Shown here: positions 8,762 to 18,600 of the stretch, piece after piece | Layout of the letters: every line of letters starts with the position of its first letter | How positions within the stretch are numbered: the first letter of the stretch is position 1 | DNA from: Aeromonas salmonicida subsp. salmonicida | GTDB lineage: Bacteria; Pseudomonadota; Gammaproteobacteria; Enterobacterales; Aeromonadaceae | Reading direction: 5' to 3' | Assembly (NCBI RefSeq): GCF_001643305.1 | Contig: NZ_LSGW01000072.1 | Location: 1-57,213 of the forward strand | DNA length: 57,213 nt | Notes under the pieces: model-generated | Told to the model about the DNA's origin: nothing | What the model saw: only the letters and a program-made list of their open reading frames with translations | Databases searched by the model: none | Translations under genes and position numbers: made by a program

Positions 8762-9043
8762 TTACCAGCGGATGGTGGCACCGGCGCCGTAGTTGCCGCT
8801 CTCTTCAGGCGTTTTTTCGCGCCAGATGGACTCCTTGTTGCGGCGGATGGCCTCTTCCCGCTCCTGGTTGCGCTCCCAGACGGGTTTCATCTCATCCTGC
8901 GGCCGCTCATGTTTCTGCCCCTTGTGATCGATGACGGAGCAGTGCTTTTCGCCGCACTGGTAGGCGTAGGGTTCGACGGCGCAGCCTGTCAGGGCCAGAC
9001 TCAGGCCAATAAGAGAAATGCTCAGAGAGGAAGGCAAGATCAT
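8762..9043 (-). CDS. Small lipoprotein of unknown function
   Basis: 93 residues. Signal peptide with lipobox LALTGC gives a lipidated cysteine at residue 21. CAGGAGCG lies 4-11 bases before the ATG. The mature part is small, with C30 and C35 in QCGEKHC (a possible disulfide) and a highly charged region DEMKPVWERNQEREEAIRRNKES predicted to be helical. I do not recognise a family. Expected location is the outer membrane or periplasm. Monocistronic. Confidence 0.8.
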   Translation of the reverse strand: MILPSSLSISLIGLSLALTGCAVEPYAYQCGEKHCSVIDHKGQKHERPQDEMKPVWERNQEREEAIRRNKESIWREKTPEESGNYGAGATIRW

Positions 9044-9211
9044 GTGACGCTCCTGTTTGCATCGGTGACGAGAGGGCGCCGAGTGTCAAACAGGAGAGAG
9101 AGGGATTCAACCTTGCGAACAGGATGGATTGTTACAAGTTGTACATGAAGAAAATTATCAGCAAGGTACTGATTAATAACATCTTGGTGTCAGGAAGCAC
9201 CGAGCGCCACG

Positions 9212-10114
9212 CTAGGTGGCCACCTGCTCTGGCGGCGTGAAGACCCCGGTGGAGAGATAGCGGTCCCCCCGATCACAGATGATGGCCACCACCACCCCCT
9301 GCTTGATCTCTGCCGCCACCCGCAGGGCTCCGGCCACGGCACCACCGGAGCTGACTCCGCAGCAGATCCCCTCCTCCCGCGCCAGTCGGCGCATCATGAC
9401 CAGCGCCTCCTCTTGCGTCACATCCAGCACCCGATCGACTCGTTGTGGCTCGAAGATGGCGGGCAGATAGGCTGCAGGCCAACGGCGAATGCCCGGGATC
9501 TGGCTCCCCTCTGCCGGTTGCAGGCCTATCACCTGCACCGCCGGGTTCTGCTCCTTCAGATAACGGGAGACCCCCATTATGGTGCCAGTGGTGCCCATGG
9601 CGGAGACGAAGTGAGTGACTGCCCCCTCGCTCTGGCGCCAAATTTCGGGGCCGGTTGACTGATAGTGGGCATCCGGGTTGGCCGGGTTGTTGAACTGAAC
9701 GAGCACCAGCCCCTCGCCGCGGGCCTCCATGGCCAGCGCCAGATCCCGCGCCTCTTCCATGCCGTTTTCCACCAGCACCAGCTCGGCGCCATAGGCCTGC
9801 ATGGCATCTCGCCGCTCCTGGCTCATGGTACGCGGCATGATGAGCCGCATCCGGTAACCTCGCGCCGCCGCCACCATGGCAAGGGCGATGCCTGTGTTGC
9901 CGGAGGTGGCCTCAATCAGCCTGGCTCCCGCGCGCAACTTGCCACTCGCTTCCGCCGCCCTGATTAGGTTCAGCGCCGGCCTGTCCTTGACCGAACCAGC
10001 AGGGTTGTTGCCCTCCAGCTTCACCAGCAGGGTGACGTCGGGCCAGGGATTGATGCGGCGCAGGGCCAGCAAGGGGGTATTGCCAATCAGATCTTCCAGC
10101 GTGGCGAAGGCCAT
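9212..10114 (-). CDS. cysM: Cysteine synthase B (O-acetylserine sulfhydrylase B)
   Basis: 300 residues from MAFATLEDLIGNTPLL, aligned with the E. coli CysM start; an ATG 4 codons earlier (10126) is also possible, but its AGAGG abuts the codon. Fold-type II PLP enzyme: K43 in NPAGSVKDR is the Schiff-base lysine, TSGNTG binds substrate and GTTGTI binds phosphate. It makes cysteine from O-acetylserine and sulfide, or S-sulfocysteine from thiosulfate. Similarity to E. coli CysM runs through PGIRRWP and CGVSSGGAVAGAL, which separates it from CysK. Single gene divergent from the small acetyltransferase. Confidence 0.93.
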   Translation of the reverse strand: MAFATLEDLIGNTPLLALRRINPWPDVTLLVKLEGNNPAGSVKDRPALNLIRAAEASGKLRAGARLIEATSGNTGIALAMVAAARGYRMRLIMPRTMSQERRDAMQAYGAELVLVENGMEEARDLALAMEARGEGLVLVQFNNPANPDAHYQSTGPEIWRQSEGAVTHFVSAMGTTGTIMGVSRYLKEQNPAVQVIGLQPAEGSQIPGIRRWPAAYLPAIFEPQRVDRVLDVTQEEALVMMRRLAREEGICCGVSSGGAVAGALRVAAEIKQGVVVAIICDRGDRYLSTGVFTPPEQVAT

Positions 10115-10260
10115 AATGGGATCCATCCTCTGTTAACTGTTCTATACCTTGGCTAGCGGGTATGCACCCGATGGGGTTCGCAGTGTAAGCGAGCCCGCAC
10201 AGTTGGCAAAGGGTTGCCAACATGGTCAGATAGCCCCATCCCCCGTATCGAGGAGCAAGC

Positions 10261-10518
10261 ATGAGCGAGATCATTCATCAGGCCAACCAGCAACAATTCA
10301 TCTGTGTGGTGGATGGCAAGGAGTCCAGGCTGCGTTACCGCCGGCTCGATGCCAAGACCATAGATGCCTACAGCACCTTCGTCCCGCCAGAGCTCAGGAT
10401 ACAGGGCATCGCCGATCAGCTGGCGCGCACCTTCTACGACTGGACCCAGGCCGAGGGGCTCACCATAGTGCCCAGCTGCAGCTACATAGACGTCTGGCTG
10501 CGCCGCAATGCAGGTTGA
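10261..10518 (+). CDS. Small GNAT-like acetyltransferase (YjdJ type)
   Basis: 85 residues with GAGGAG 6 bases before the ATG. It resembles the short GCN5-like domain of E. coli YjdJ: a strand pair, then PPELRIQGIADQLARTFYDW (the acyl-CoA-binding loop and helix) and IVPSCSYIDVWLRRN. Such minimal domains lack part of the N-terminal acceptor-binding region, and their substrates are unknown. It overlaps the next gene by 11 bases, implying translational coupling. Confidence 0.78.
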   Translation: MSEIIHQANQQQFICVVDGKESRLRYRRLDAKTIDAYSTFVPPELRIQGIADQLARTFYDWTQAEGLTIVPSCSYIDVWLRRNAG

Positions 10519-11101
10519 GGCGCTGGCCCCGTTGGCACTAGACGACGCTGACTTGAAAGCGCAGACAGAGCGCCTGCTGCGGGCCGATCGCCAGCGGATG
10601 GCCTGTTTGCAGGCCGCCGCCGAGCTGGCCCTGCCCGACTGGGCGCTGGGGGCCGGTTTTATCCGCAACCTGATCTGGGATCACCTGCACGGCAAAGCCG
10701 TACCTACCCCACTCAACGATATCGATCTCATCTACCTCGCCCCCCTTGACCCGCAAGGGTTGGCAGAGTCTGAACATGAGCAGTGGCTGACGGCCCGCCT
10801 GCCCGGCCAGCGCTGGGAAGTGCGCAATCAGGCCCGCATGCACCAGCGCCAGCGGGTTTCCCCCTTTGCCAGCAGTCTGGAAGCCCTCAGCCACTGGGTG
10901 GAGGTACCTACCTGCATCGGGGTCAGGCTGCTGCCAGACGAGGAGTTCGAGTGGCTGGCCCCCTACGGTTTTGCCCACAACTGGTCCCTGCAGGTGAGTG
11001 CCAATCCGCGCTGTCGTCAGGAGAGCCAGGTGTTTGTGCAGCGCATCCAGGAAAAACGTTGGCTGAGCATCTGGCCTGACCTTGTAGTGAACTGGCCATA
11101 A
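10508..11101 (+). CDS. Nucleotidyltransferase-family protein (NTP_transf_6 / DUF925 type)
   Basis: 197 residues. ALGAGFIRNLIWDHLHG and TPLNDIDLIYL match the pattern of the DUF925 family, in which a G-x-(I/V)RN stretch precedes a catalytic-type D-x-D (here NDIDLIY). The C-terminal WLAPYGFAHNWSLQVS is also typical. Function in the family is unknown; nucleotidyl transfer is inferred from the fold. It starts inside the end of the GNAT gene, so the two are probably co-expressed. Confidence 0.75.
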   Translation: MQVEALAPLALDDADLKAQTERLLRADRQRMACLQAAAELALPDWALGAGFIRNLIWDHLHGKAVPTPLNDIDLIYLAPLDPQGLAESEHEQWLTARLPGQRWEVRNQARMHQRQRVSPFASSLEALSHWVEVPTCIGVRLLPDEEFEWLAPYGFAHNWSLQVSANPRCRQESQVFVQRIQEKRWLSIWPDLVVNWP

Positions 11102-11171
11102 CCGCATTGCAATGTTTCGGCAACCTTGGGCACACTAGGGAAAAGCTGTTTGTAACTCAATGGGTTAAATA

Positions 11172-12890
11172 ATGCGCGACTTCTTCTCTCTCGAACGCTG
11201 GCTACCGGGCCTCGCCGGCGTGGGGCCCCTGGTTGGCCTCTACTCCTGCATACTGCCCATGCTGGTCTATGCCCTGTTTGGCACCTCCCGCCAGCTCATC
11301 GTCGGCCCGGATGCCGCCACCTGCGCAGTGATCGCCGCCGTGGTGACCCCGCTAGCCGCCGGTGATGCTACCCGCCACTGGCAACTGGTGATGACCATGA
11401 CCGCCATGACGGGTTTCTGGTGCCTCATCGCCAGCCGCTTCAAGCTGGGGGTGCTGGCGGACTTTCTCTCCCGTCCCATACTGATGGGGCTGCTCAACGG
11501 GGTGGCCATCACCATCATGGTGGGGCAGCTCTCCAAGATCTTCGGATTTACCTTCGATGAGCGTTACCTCATAGAGCGGATCGCCAGCGGGGCCTACTAC
11601 ATCACTCAAACCCATCTGCCGACCCTGGCCATGAGCCTGACCGCCTTGCTCACCCTGCTGCTGGCCAAACGTTACAAGCCTGCCTGGCCCTCCTCCATGG
11701 TGGCCATGGTGGTGACGGGGGCGCTGGTATGGGGTTTCAGCCTTGGGGATCACGAAATCGCCACCCTCGGTCTGGTGGGTTCGGGCCTGCCCGCGTTTCA
11801 GCTCCCCCAGTTTCCTCCCGGCCTGATGCGCGAACTGGTGCTGCCCGCCTTGAACCTTGCCATGGTGAGCTTCGTCTCCATGATGCTCACCGCCCGCAGC
11901 TTCGCCGCCAAAAACGGCTACGAAATAGATGCGGACAAGGAGTTTCGGGCCCTTGGCATGGCCAATCTGGCGGCCGCCGCCTCCCAGGGCTTTGCCATCA
12001 GTGGCGCCGATTCTCGCACCGCGGTCAACGATGCCAACGGCGGCAAGAGCCAGCTGGTCTCCATCATAGCCGCCGCCGTGATCGCCATCATCACCTTCTA
12101 CCTGACGGCGCCGCTGCAATACATACCCACGGCCGCCCTCGGCGTTGTGCTGGTGATGGCGGCGCTGTCGCTCACCGACTTTCGCAGCCTGTGGGCCCTG
12201 CGCCATTCCGACAGATCCGCCTTCTGGCTCGCGCTCATCACCTTCATCAGCGTGCTGGCCATGGGGGTGATCCCGGGGATCACCCTCGCCGTCTTGCTGG
12301 GTCTGTTCCAGTTCCTGCGCAACGTGATGCGCCCCACCGATCAACTGCTCGGCATGGATGACGAGGGGGTAGTACGCACCCTGGGGGACAACGAACAGGC
12401 CAAGGCCATTCCCGGCATCCTGGTCTATCGCTTCAACTCGCCGCTCACCTACTTCAACGCCCCCTACTTCAAACGGCGGGTATTGGCGCTGCTGGTACAG
12501 GATCCCCACAATCCCAAGTGCCTGGTGGTGGATGCGGTGGCCTGTTTCACCCATCAGGACATCAGCGTGATGAGCATGGTGGGGGAGCTGCACAGGGATC
12601 TGAAACGGCGCGGCATTCACATGGTGATGGCGGGTCGCCACGGCCAGATGAGCCAGTGGCTCAAGCAGGCGGGGATCCGGGTGGGCGACGAGGGTGTCAT
12701 CCTCTGCCCCGACATGTATCAGGCGCTGCGCATGACCCGCTGCTACCGCGAGCCTGTGTTCAAGGATGACGCCGTGGTGGAGAGCACCACTGACGCCATC
12801 CTCTCCCACTGGCCCCAGGATGATGCCCTGCCGGACTCGGCGCGGCTCACCCTGCCCTCCGAGCAGGAGGCGGGCGCCACCCTAGCCTGA
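11172..12890 (+). CDS. SulP-family anion transporter with C-terminal STAS domain, N-terminal helix apparently deleted
   Basis: 572 residues. The transporter domain with multiple membrane helices spans about residues 15-410. A STAS domain follows (about 435-530: PGILVYRFNSPLTYFNAPYF through KCLVVDA and the AGIRVGDEGV end). SulP proteins move sulfate, bicarbonate or dicarboxylates. Oddity: the sequence goes from RWLPGL (residue 14) directly to AGVGPLVGLYSCILP. In the family about 30 residues lie between, containing the D-x-x-AG-x-T-x-x-x-x-x-IPQGMAY segment, which is the first membrane helix. The loss is in frame, near base 11214. Function may be impaired. Confidence 0.85.
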   Translation: MRDFFSLERWLPGLAGVGPLVGLYSCILPMLVYALFGTSRQLIVGPDAATCAVIAAVVTPLAAGDATRHWQLVMTMTAMTGFWCLIASRFKLGVLADFLSRPILMGLLNGVAITIMVGQLSKIFGFTFDERYLIERIASGAYYITQTHLPTLAMSLTALLTLLLAKRYKPAWPSSMVAMVVTGALVWGFSLGDHEIATLGLVGSGLPAFQLPQFPPGLMRELVLPALNLAMVSFVSMMLTARSFAAKNGYEIDADKEFRALGMANLAAAASQGFAISGADSRTAVNDANGGKSQLVSIIAAAVIAIITFYLTAPLQYIPTAALGVVLVMAALSLTDFRSLWALRHSDRSAFWLALITFISVLAMGVIPGITLAVLLGLFQFLRNVMRPTDQLLGMDDEGVVRTLGDNEQAKAIPGILVYRFNSPLTYFNAPYFKRRVLALLVQDPHNPKCLVVDAVACFTHQDISVMSMVGELHRDLKRRGIHMVMAGRHGQMSQWLKQAGIRVGDEGVILCPDMYQALRMTRCYREPVFKDDAVVESTTDAILSHWPQDDALPDSARLTLPSEQEAGATLA

Positions 12891-12895
12891 TCGGT

Positions 12896-12925
12896 TGCCA
12901 GACCATGCCCAGGGCTGGTCTGGCA
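12896..12925. terminator. inverted repeat after the SulP gene
   Basis: TGCCAGACCA / TGGTCTGGCA, 10-bp stem with a 10-base loop, just after the SulP stop. No T tract follows, so termination is only likely. Confidence 0.5.
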
Positions 12926-13025
12926 CACTCTCCTCCCAAGGCAAGATTGCACCCCGCAGGCTCTTGGTGTTAAATGCCCGTCCAGATGGCGCTGACGAGG
13001 GCCATCCCCAGTATTTGGACATCCC

Positions 13026-14372
13026 ATGCAAACTCAACCCCACGCGGGCCCGGGCACACTTTTCTCCCTGACCTGGCCGCTGTTTATCGATCTCGCCCTG
13101 CACTTTCTGACCGGGGCCCTCAACACCTTCATGGTGGGCCACGTCTCCTATCAGGGCGTCGCCGCACTGGCGGTCGGCAACCAGGTGTTCGATCTGGCCA
13201 TCACCTTGTTCAGCTTCGTCAGCATAGGCACCAGCGTGGTGATCACCCAGTATCTGGGGGCTGGCGATCGGGAAAAAGCCCGCATCGTCATCCACACCGC
13301 CATCGGCTTCAACCTGCTGGTGGGGCTGGTGGCCGCGGTCGGCGTGCTCGCCGGTGCCGGCACCATGCTCTCCCTGATGAACCTGCCCGCCCACCTGATG
13401 GGCGATGCCACCCTTTATTTGCAGATCATCGGTCTGTGCCTGTTGCCGGAGGCGGCAGCCCTCTGTCTGGCCGCCACCCTGCGCGCCCACGGTCATACCC
13501 GTCAGGCCATGTACGTGACCCTGACCGTCAACCTCATCACCTTCGTCGGCAACCTGCTGCTGCTCTACGGCGGGTTCGGCCTGCCCCAGCTTGGGGTGGC
13601 CGGAGTCGCCATCAGCACTGTGGCGGGTCGCATCGTTGGTGTAGTGCTGCTGGTGTGGCTGGTGACGCGCAAGACAGGCATCCGCTTGCGTCTGCCCGAG
13701 ATTGTCCGTCCCAGCAAGGTCATGCTGGACAAGGTGCTGCACATAGGCCTGCCGGCGGCGGGGGAGAACCTATCCTGGATGCTGCAGTTCATGGTGGTCA
13801 CCGCCTTCGTCGGCCTGCTCGGCGACAAGGCGCTGGCAACCCAGTCCTACTTCTTCCAGATCTGCCTGTTCATTCTGCTGTTCGGCCTCTCCATCGGCCT
13901 TGGCAACGAGATCATCATCGGCCATCTGGCGGGAGCGCGCCGCTTCGAGCAGGCCTATAACCAGCTGATGAAGAGCCTCAAGTTGGGCCTCATCGTCACT
14001 ACCCTGATCGCCATCGCCGCCGCCCTGAACGGCCGCGCCATCATCAGCCTGTTCACCGACGATCCGGACATCATCACCCAGGTGGCACAGCTGTTTCTCA
14101 TCAGCCTCATCCTCGAACCCGGCCGCACCTTCAATCTGGTGGTGATCAACGCCCTGCGTGCCACCGGGGATGCCCGTTTCCCGCTCTACATGGCGCTCGT
14201 CTCCATGTGGGGGATTGCCGTTCCGCTCGCCTATTTCCTTGGTATCATGCAGGGTTATGGACTGGTCGGCATCTGGTTGGCGCTCGCCTGCGATGAGTGG
14301 GTGCGCGGTCTGGCCATGTTCTGGCGCTGGCGCAGTCGTCGCTGGCAAAACAAAATTCTTGTTGAAACATAA
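13026..14372 (+). CDS. MATE-family efflux transporter
   Basis: 448 residues with about twelve membrane helices in two homologous halves. The halves begin LTWPLFIDLALHFLTGALNTFMVGHVS and LDKVLHIGLPAAGENLSWMLQ, the pattern of MATE (NorM/DinF) exporters that use Na+ or H+ gradients to expel cationic compounds. The family mark G-D near YLGAGDREKAR is present. No obvious ribosome site precedes the ATG. The gene following 11 bases later is probably co-transcribed. Substrate is not predictable. Confidence 0.88.
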   Translation: MQTQPHAGPGTLFSLTWPLFIDLALHFLTGALNTFMVGHVSYQGVAALAVGNQVFDLAITLFSFVSIGTSVVITQYLGAGDREKARIVIHTAIGFNLLVGLVAAVGVLAGAGTMLSLMNLPAHLMGDATLYLQIIGLCLLPEAAALCLAATLRAHGHTRQAMYVTLTVNLITFVGNLLLLYGGFGLPQLGVAGVAISTVAGRIVGVVLLVWLVTRKTGIRLRLPEIVRPSKVMLDKVLHIGLPAAGENLSWMLQFMVVTAFVGLLGDKALATQSYFFQICLFILLFGLSIGLGNEIIIGHLAGARRFEQAYNQLMKSLKLGLIVTTLIAIAAALNGRAIISLFTDDPDIITQVAQLFLISLILEPGRTFNLVVINALRATGDARFPLYMALVSMWGIAVPLAYFLGIMQGYGLVGIWLALACDEWVRGLAMFWRWRSRRWQNKILVET

Positions 14373-14383
14373 GCGGAATCACA

Positions 14384-14974
14384 ATGAAGAAAATCGGACT
14401 CTTGTTGGCTGCCATCCTGCTCAGCCCGCTGGCCATGGCGCAAACCGCGCCCGCGGCTCCCAAGGCGCAGGCCTCCAAAATCTGGTATGTGGCGCCCATC
14501 GCCATCGACGAGACGAGCGAAGCCCAGAAAGCATTGACCAAAGATTTTATGGCCCAGATGATCAAGACCATCAAGATCAACGAATACCAGACCGGCAAAG
14601 CACTCGGCAAGACCAAGGATCCCAAGTGGCTGATCCGCACCAAGTTGATGCCTGCCAGCACGGAGCCGCTGGTCGGCAAGAAGCACCCGCAGGGTCTCAC
14701 CTACGGCAAGGGCATCCCCACCCAGGAAATCGTCGGCGAGCTCATCATGAACGGCACGCTCGTTGCGCATGTCGGGCAGGGCTGGCGTGAGCCCATAGTG
14801 CCGGGCACCCCGGTGGCCGAGAAGATCACCATAGCCAACTACCAGTACGCCATCGGCAACGAAGCCAAGGCGCCGGATCTGGAAGAGCTGGCAGCGCAGA
14901 TAGGCTTCGAAGTGGGCAAGGTCATCGCCCGCGATGGCAAGCCGCTGCCCGAGAAGAAAAAGAAAAAAGAGTAA
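14384..14974 (+). CDS. Periplasmic protein of unknown function
   Basis: 196 residues. A clear Sec signal peptide (MKKIGLLLAAILLSPLAMAQ, cleavage after AMA) is followed by an alanine/proline linker, a mixed alpha/beta body and a lysine-rich tail (PEKKKKKE). It starts 11 bases after the MATE exporter and ends at a strong terminator, so it is probably the second gene of that operon. I recognise no enzyme motif. The basic tail is unusual for an exported protein. Confidence 0.75.
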   Translation: MKKIGLLLAAILLSPLAMAQTAPAAPKAQASKIWYVAPIAIDETSEAQKALTKDFMAQMIKTIKINEYQTGKALGKTKDPKWLIRTKLMPASTEPLVGKKHPQGLTYGKGIPTQEIVGELIMNGTLVAHVGQGWREPIVPGTPVAEKITIANYQYAIGNEAKAPDLEELAAQIGFEVGKVIARDGKPLPEKKKKKE

Positions 14975-14991
14975 ACGCCATACCCGTTACG

Positions 14992-15014
14992 AAAAGGGGC
15001 CTTGCGCCCCTTTT
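14992..15014 (+). terminator. intrinsic terminator
   Basis: AAAAGGGGC / GCCCCTTTT, 9-bp stem, 5-base loop, ending in TTTTT; closes the MATE operon. Confidence 0.9.
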
Positions 15015-15259
15015 TGCTACCCTCTTGCCAACCCGCCGCCGTCATCAAACCGTCACAACTGTGATCGAGATTCCAGTTTGAAGCTCAAAACCTTACTTAC
15101 AAATGACTTATCAGCTTGTGATTCAATGAGTTAAAAATCATCTTCCCCATGCAGCAAATCATTGGTCCCGAATTCGATCGGGATCACATTTATCTCTGGG
15201 GGGAAGGGGTACTTTTGTTTTGAAGGCACAATCAAACGAAACCAAGGAGGCTTCATTAC

Positions 15260-15475
15260 ATGTTCCCAGAGTACAGAGATCTCATCTCGAAACTGAAGAG
15301 CAGTGATGTCCATTTCCAGAAGAAGTTTGACTTGCACAACGACCTGGATGCGGAGATTAGAAAGTTGGAAAAGCATCATGCCAGCGACTACAGCTCCGAG
15401 GTGAAGGATCTGAAAAAACAGAAACTCAAACTGAAAGAGGAGATATACGACATCCTCAAACAACATCCACATTAG
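15260..15475 (+). CDS. YdcH/DUF465-family small helical protein
   Basis: 71 residues, AAGGAGG 10 bases before the ATG. The sequence is almost wholly charged helix: EYRDLISKLKSSDVHFQKKFDLHNDLDAEIRKLE, a short loop, then DLKKQKLKLKEEIYDIL. This is the DUF465/YdcH pattern of a two-helix coiled coil with the conserved H-F-x-K-K-F-x-x-H-x-x-L-D. Function is unknown. It is a single gene with its own terminator and about 240 bases of upstream sequence, as often seen for stress-regulated small proteins; that last point is inference. Confidence 0.85.
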   Translation: MFPEYRDLISKLKSSDVHFQKKFDLHNDLDAEIRKLEKHHASDYSSEVKDLKKQKLKLKEEIYDILKQHPH

Positions 15476-15514
15476 ACGCCTCGACGAATACCAGGATAAG
15501 CAACTTATCCCTCC

Positions 15515-15534
15515 AGCCCGGCTCAAGCCGGGCT
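15515..15534 (+). terminator. intrinsic terminator
   Basis: AGCCCGGCT / AGCCGGGCT followed by TTTTAT; closes the YdcH-like gene. Confidence 0.9.
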
Positions 15535-15612
15535 TTTTATTGCCAGCAGTTCAGGGAATCCGGGGCATCTGCGGCCTTGTCTCGCTTGCGCCTGCTTTTT
15601 CGATAAGAAAAT

Positions 15613-15629
15613 GCGGGCCAATGGCCCGC
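15613..15629 (-). terminator. terminator of the nifJ operon (minus strand)
   Basis: GCGGGCC / GGCCCGC, 7-bp stem with a 3-base loop; on the minus strand it is followed by ATTTTCTTATC. It lies 27 bases past the nifJ stop. Confidence 0.8.
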
Positions 15630-15655
15630 TTGGTTATATCGATTTCACCCCACAC

Positions 15656-18600
15656 TCACACCGGCGAATGGAAATGGCTGGCCTCACGGGTCGCCATCTC
15701 CTCGTAGGTGGCCCACTTCTGCCAGGCGACCTGTTGCGCCACCTGCATCAGCCGTTCGGCTTCCTCGGGGTGGCTCTGGGCCAGCACCTGATAGCGGTTC
15801 TCCTCTGCCCTGTACTCGGCGAGGGGAATGGAGGGGCGCAGGCTGTCGAGGCTGAAGGGGTTCTGCCCCGCACTGCGCAGTACCGGGTTGTAGCGCAGCA
15901 GCGGCCAGTGACCCGAGTCCACCGCCCGTTTTTGCTGGGTCAGCCCCAGCTCCATATCGATACCGTGGGCGATGCAGTGGCTGTAGGCGATGATAAGCGA
16001 CGGGCCATGGTAGGCCTCGGCCTCGCGCAGCGCTTGCAGCGTCTGCTGCGGGTTGGCGCCAAAGGCGATGCGGGCAACATAGACGTTGCCATAAGAGATA
16101 GCCTGCAACGCCACATCCTTCTTGGCGAGCGTCTTGCCCCCCGCCGCGAACTTGGCGACGGCACCGAGCGGGGTCGATTTCGACATCTGGCCACCGGTGT
16201 TGGAGTAGACCTCGGTATCCATCACCAGCACGTTCACATCGCGCCCGGAGGCGAGCACATGATCGAGCCCCGCCGAGCCTATGTCATAGGCCCAGCCGTC
16301 GCCGCCAACGATCCAGACCGAGCGGCGCACTAGCTGATCAATCAAGGAGAGCAGCTCGCGGGCCTTGCCAGATCGCACCTCTTCCAGCCGTTCCCGCACT
16401 TGCGCTACCCGATTTCGCTGGGCGCGGATCTCCGACTCCAGCCGCTGCGGGGCGCTGATAAGCGACTCGACCAGCGCCTCCCCCAGCTCCCCCTTCATCG
16501 CCTGCAAGGCCGCCACCGCCTGACCATGATGCTGGTCAGCCGTGAGACGAAAGCCAAAGCCGAACTCGGCGTTGTCCTCGAACAAGGAGTTGGACCAGGC
16601 CGGCCCCTTGCCTTCGCCGTTCTTGGCCCAGGGGGTGGTCGGCAGGTTGCCGCCATAGATGGAGGAGCAACCGGTGGCGTTGGCCACCAGCATGCGATCG
16701 CCAAACAGCTGGGTCAGCAGCTTGAGATACGGGGTCTCGCCACAACCGGCGCAAGCGCCGGAGAACTCGAACAGGGGTTCGAGGAACTGGGCACCGCGCA
16801 CGGTGGAGAAGTCCACCCGCTCGCGGGCAGGCCAGGGCAGGCTCTCGAACCAGCGCAGCGCCTGTTTCTGACCCTCGAGGTGTGGCGCCTTGTCCAGCAT
16901 GGCGATGGCTCGCTCGCCTTCGTGCGACTCATCTGCCCCGACCCGTACCGGACAGGCCTGCACACACTGGCCGCAGCCGGTGCAATCCTCCGGATAGAGC
17001 TGCAGGGTGTAGCGGCTGTCGGGGAAGCCTTTGGCGGTGACGGGCACCGACTGGGCTGCCTCGGGGGCGGTCACCAGCCAGTCCTGATGGTAGAACTTGG
17101 ATCGCAGCGCCGCATGGGGGCAGACGAAGACGCAGTTACCGCACTGAATGCAGATATCGGATTGCCAGACAGGGATCTCGCGGGCGATATCGCGCTTCTC
17201 GAAGCGGCTGGTAGCGGTGGGGTAAGTGCCATCCACCGGCAGCATGGAGACAGGGATCAAATCGCCGCGCCCCGCCAGCATCTCGCCGGTGACCCGCTGG
17301 ACAAACTCGCTGCCCCCCGGTGCCAGTGGCAGCGGATAGTCGCTGATCTGCTCATCTCCGGCCGGAATTGCCACCTTGCTTAAGTGAGCCAGGGTATCGT
17401 CCACCGCCGCGAAGTTGCGCGCCACCACCTCGGGACCCTTGCGGGCATAACTCTTCTCGATGCTCTCCTTGATCAGCGCAATGGCTTCGTCCCGTGGCAG
17501 CACACCGGCCAGCGCGAAGAAGCAGGTCTGCATAATGGTGTTGATGCGATTGCCCATGCCGTTTTGCTCGGCCACCCTATCCCCGTCGATGCAGTAGAGC
17601 TGGATATTGAGGGTGCGGATACGGGCGCGCAGCCGCTCGGGCAGCTGGCCCCACACCTTGTCAGCCTCATAGGGGGCATTGAGCAGCATGGTCGCCCCTT
17701 GGGCGGCGTGCTCCAGCAGGTCCACCGATTCGACAAAGCCCCACTGGTGGCAGCCGATAAAGCTCGCCTGCTCGATAAGCCAGGGCGCGTCTATGGGCTC
17801 GGGGCCAAAGCGCAGGTGGGAGACGGTGCGCGAGCCGGACTTCTTGGAGTCGTAGACAAAGTAGCCCTGGGCGTGGAACCCCTCAAGCTCGCCGATGATC
17901 TTGATGCTGTTCTTGTTGGCGCCCACCGTGCCGTCGGCACCGAGGCCGAAGAAGAGCGCCCGCACCCGACTGGCGGGCTCCAGATCGCCGATGGGGTGCC
18001 AGGCCAGACTGAGACCCGACACGTCATCGACAATCCCCACGGTAAAGCGGGGGCGCGGCGCATCGGATGCCAGCTCCTCAAACACCGCCGCGCACATGGC
18101 CGGGGTGAACTCCTTGGAAGAGAGACCGTAGCGGCAGCCGCTTGAGAAGGCCGCGCTGCAAGCCATCGATCAGGGCGCTCTGCACATCCAGCAGCAGCGG
18201 CTCACCGCCAGCGCCCGGCTCCTTGGTGCGATCCAGCACGGCTATGCGCCGCACACTCTGCGGCAGCGCATCGAGCAGCGCCTGTACCGGGAAGGGGCGA
18301 TAGAGGCGAATGACCAGCACCCCGGTCTTGCGATCCTGCCGGTTGAGCCAATCCACGGTAGTACGGGCGGTGGCTGCTCCCGAGCCCATCAGCAAGATGA
18401 CGTCGGTCGCATCGCTGGCACCATGGTACTCCACCAGCCGGTAGTGGCGGCCGGTGAGGGATCCCAGCTTGTCCATGCACTGCTGCACCCGCGCCGGCAC
18501 CGCTTCGTAGAAGGGGTTGACGCTCTCGCGGGACTGGAAATAGGTGTCCGGGTTCTGGGCCGTGCCGCGCATCACGGGGTGATCCGGGTTGAGGGCCGTG

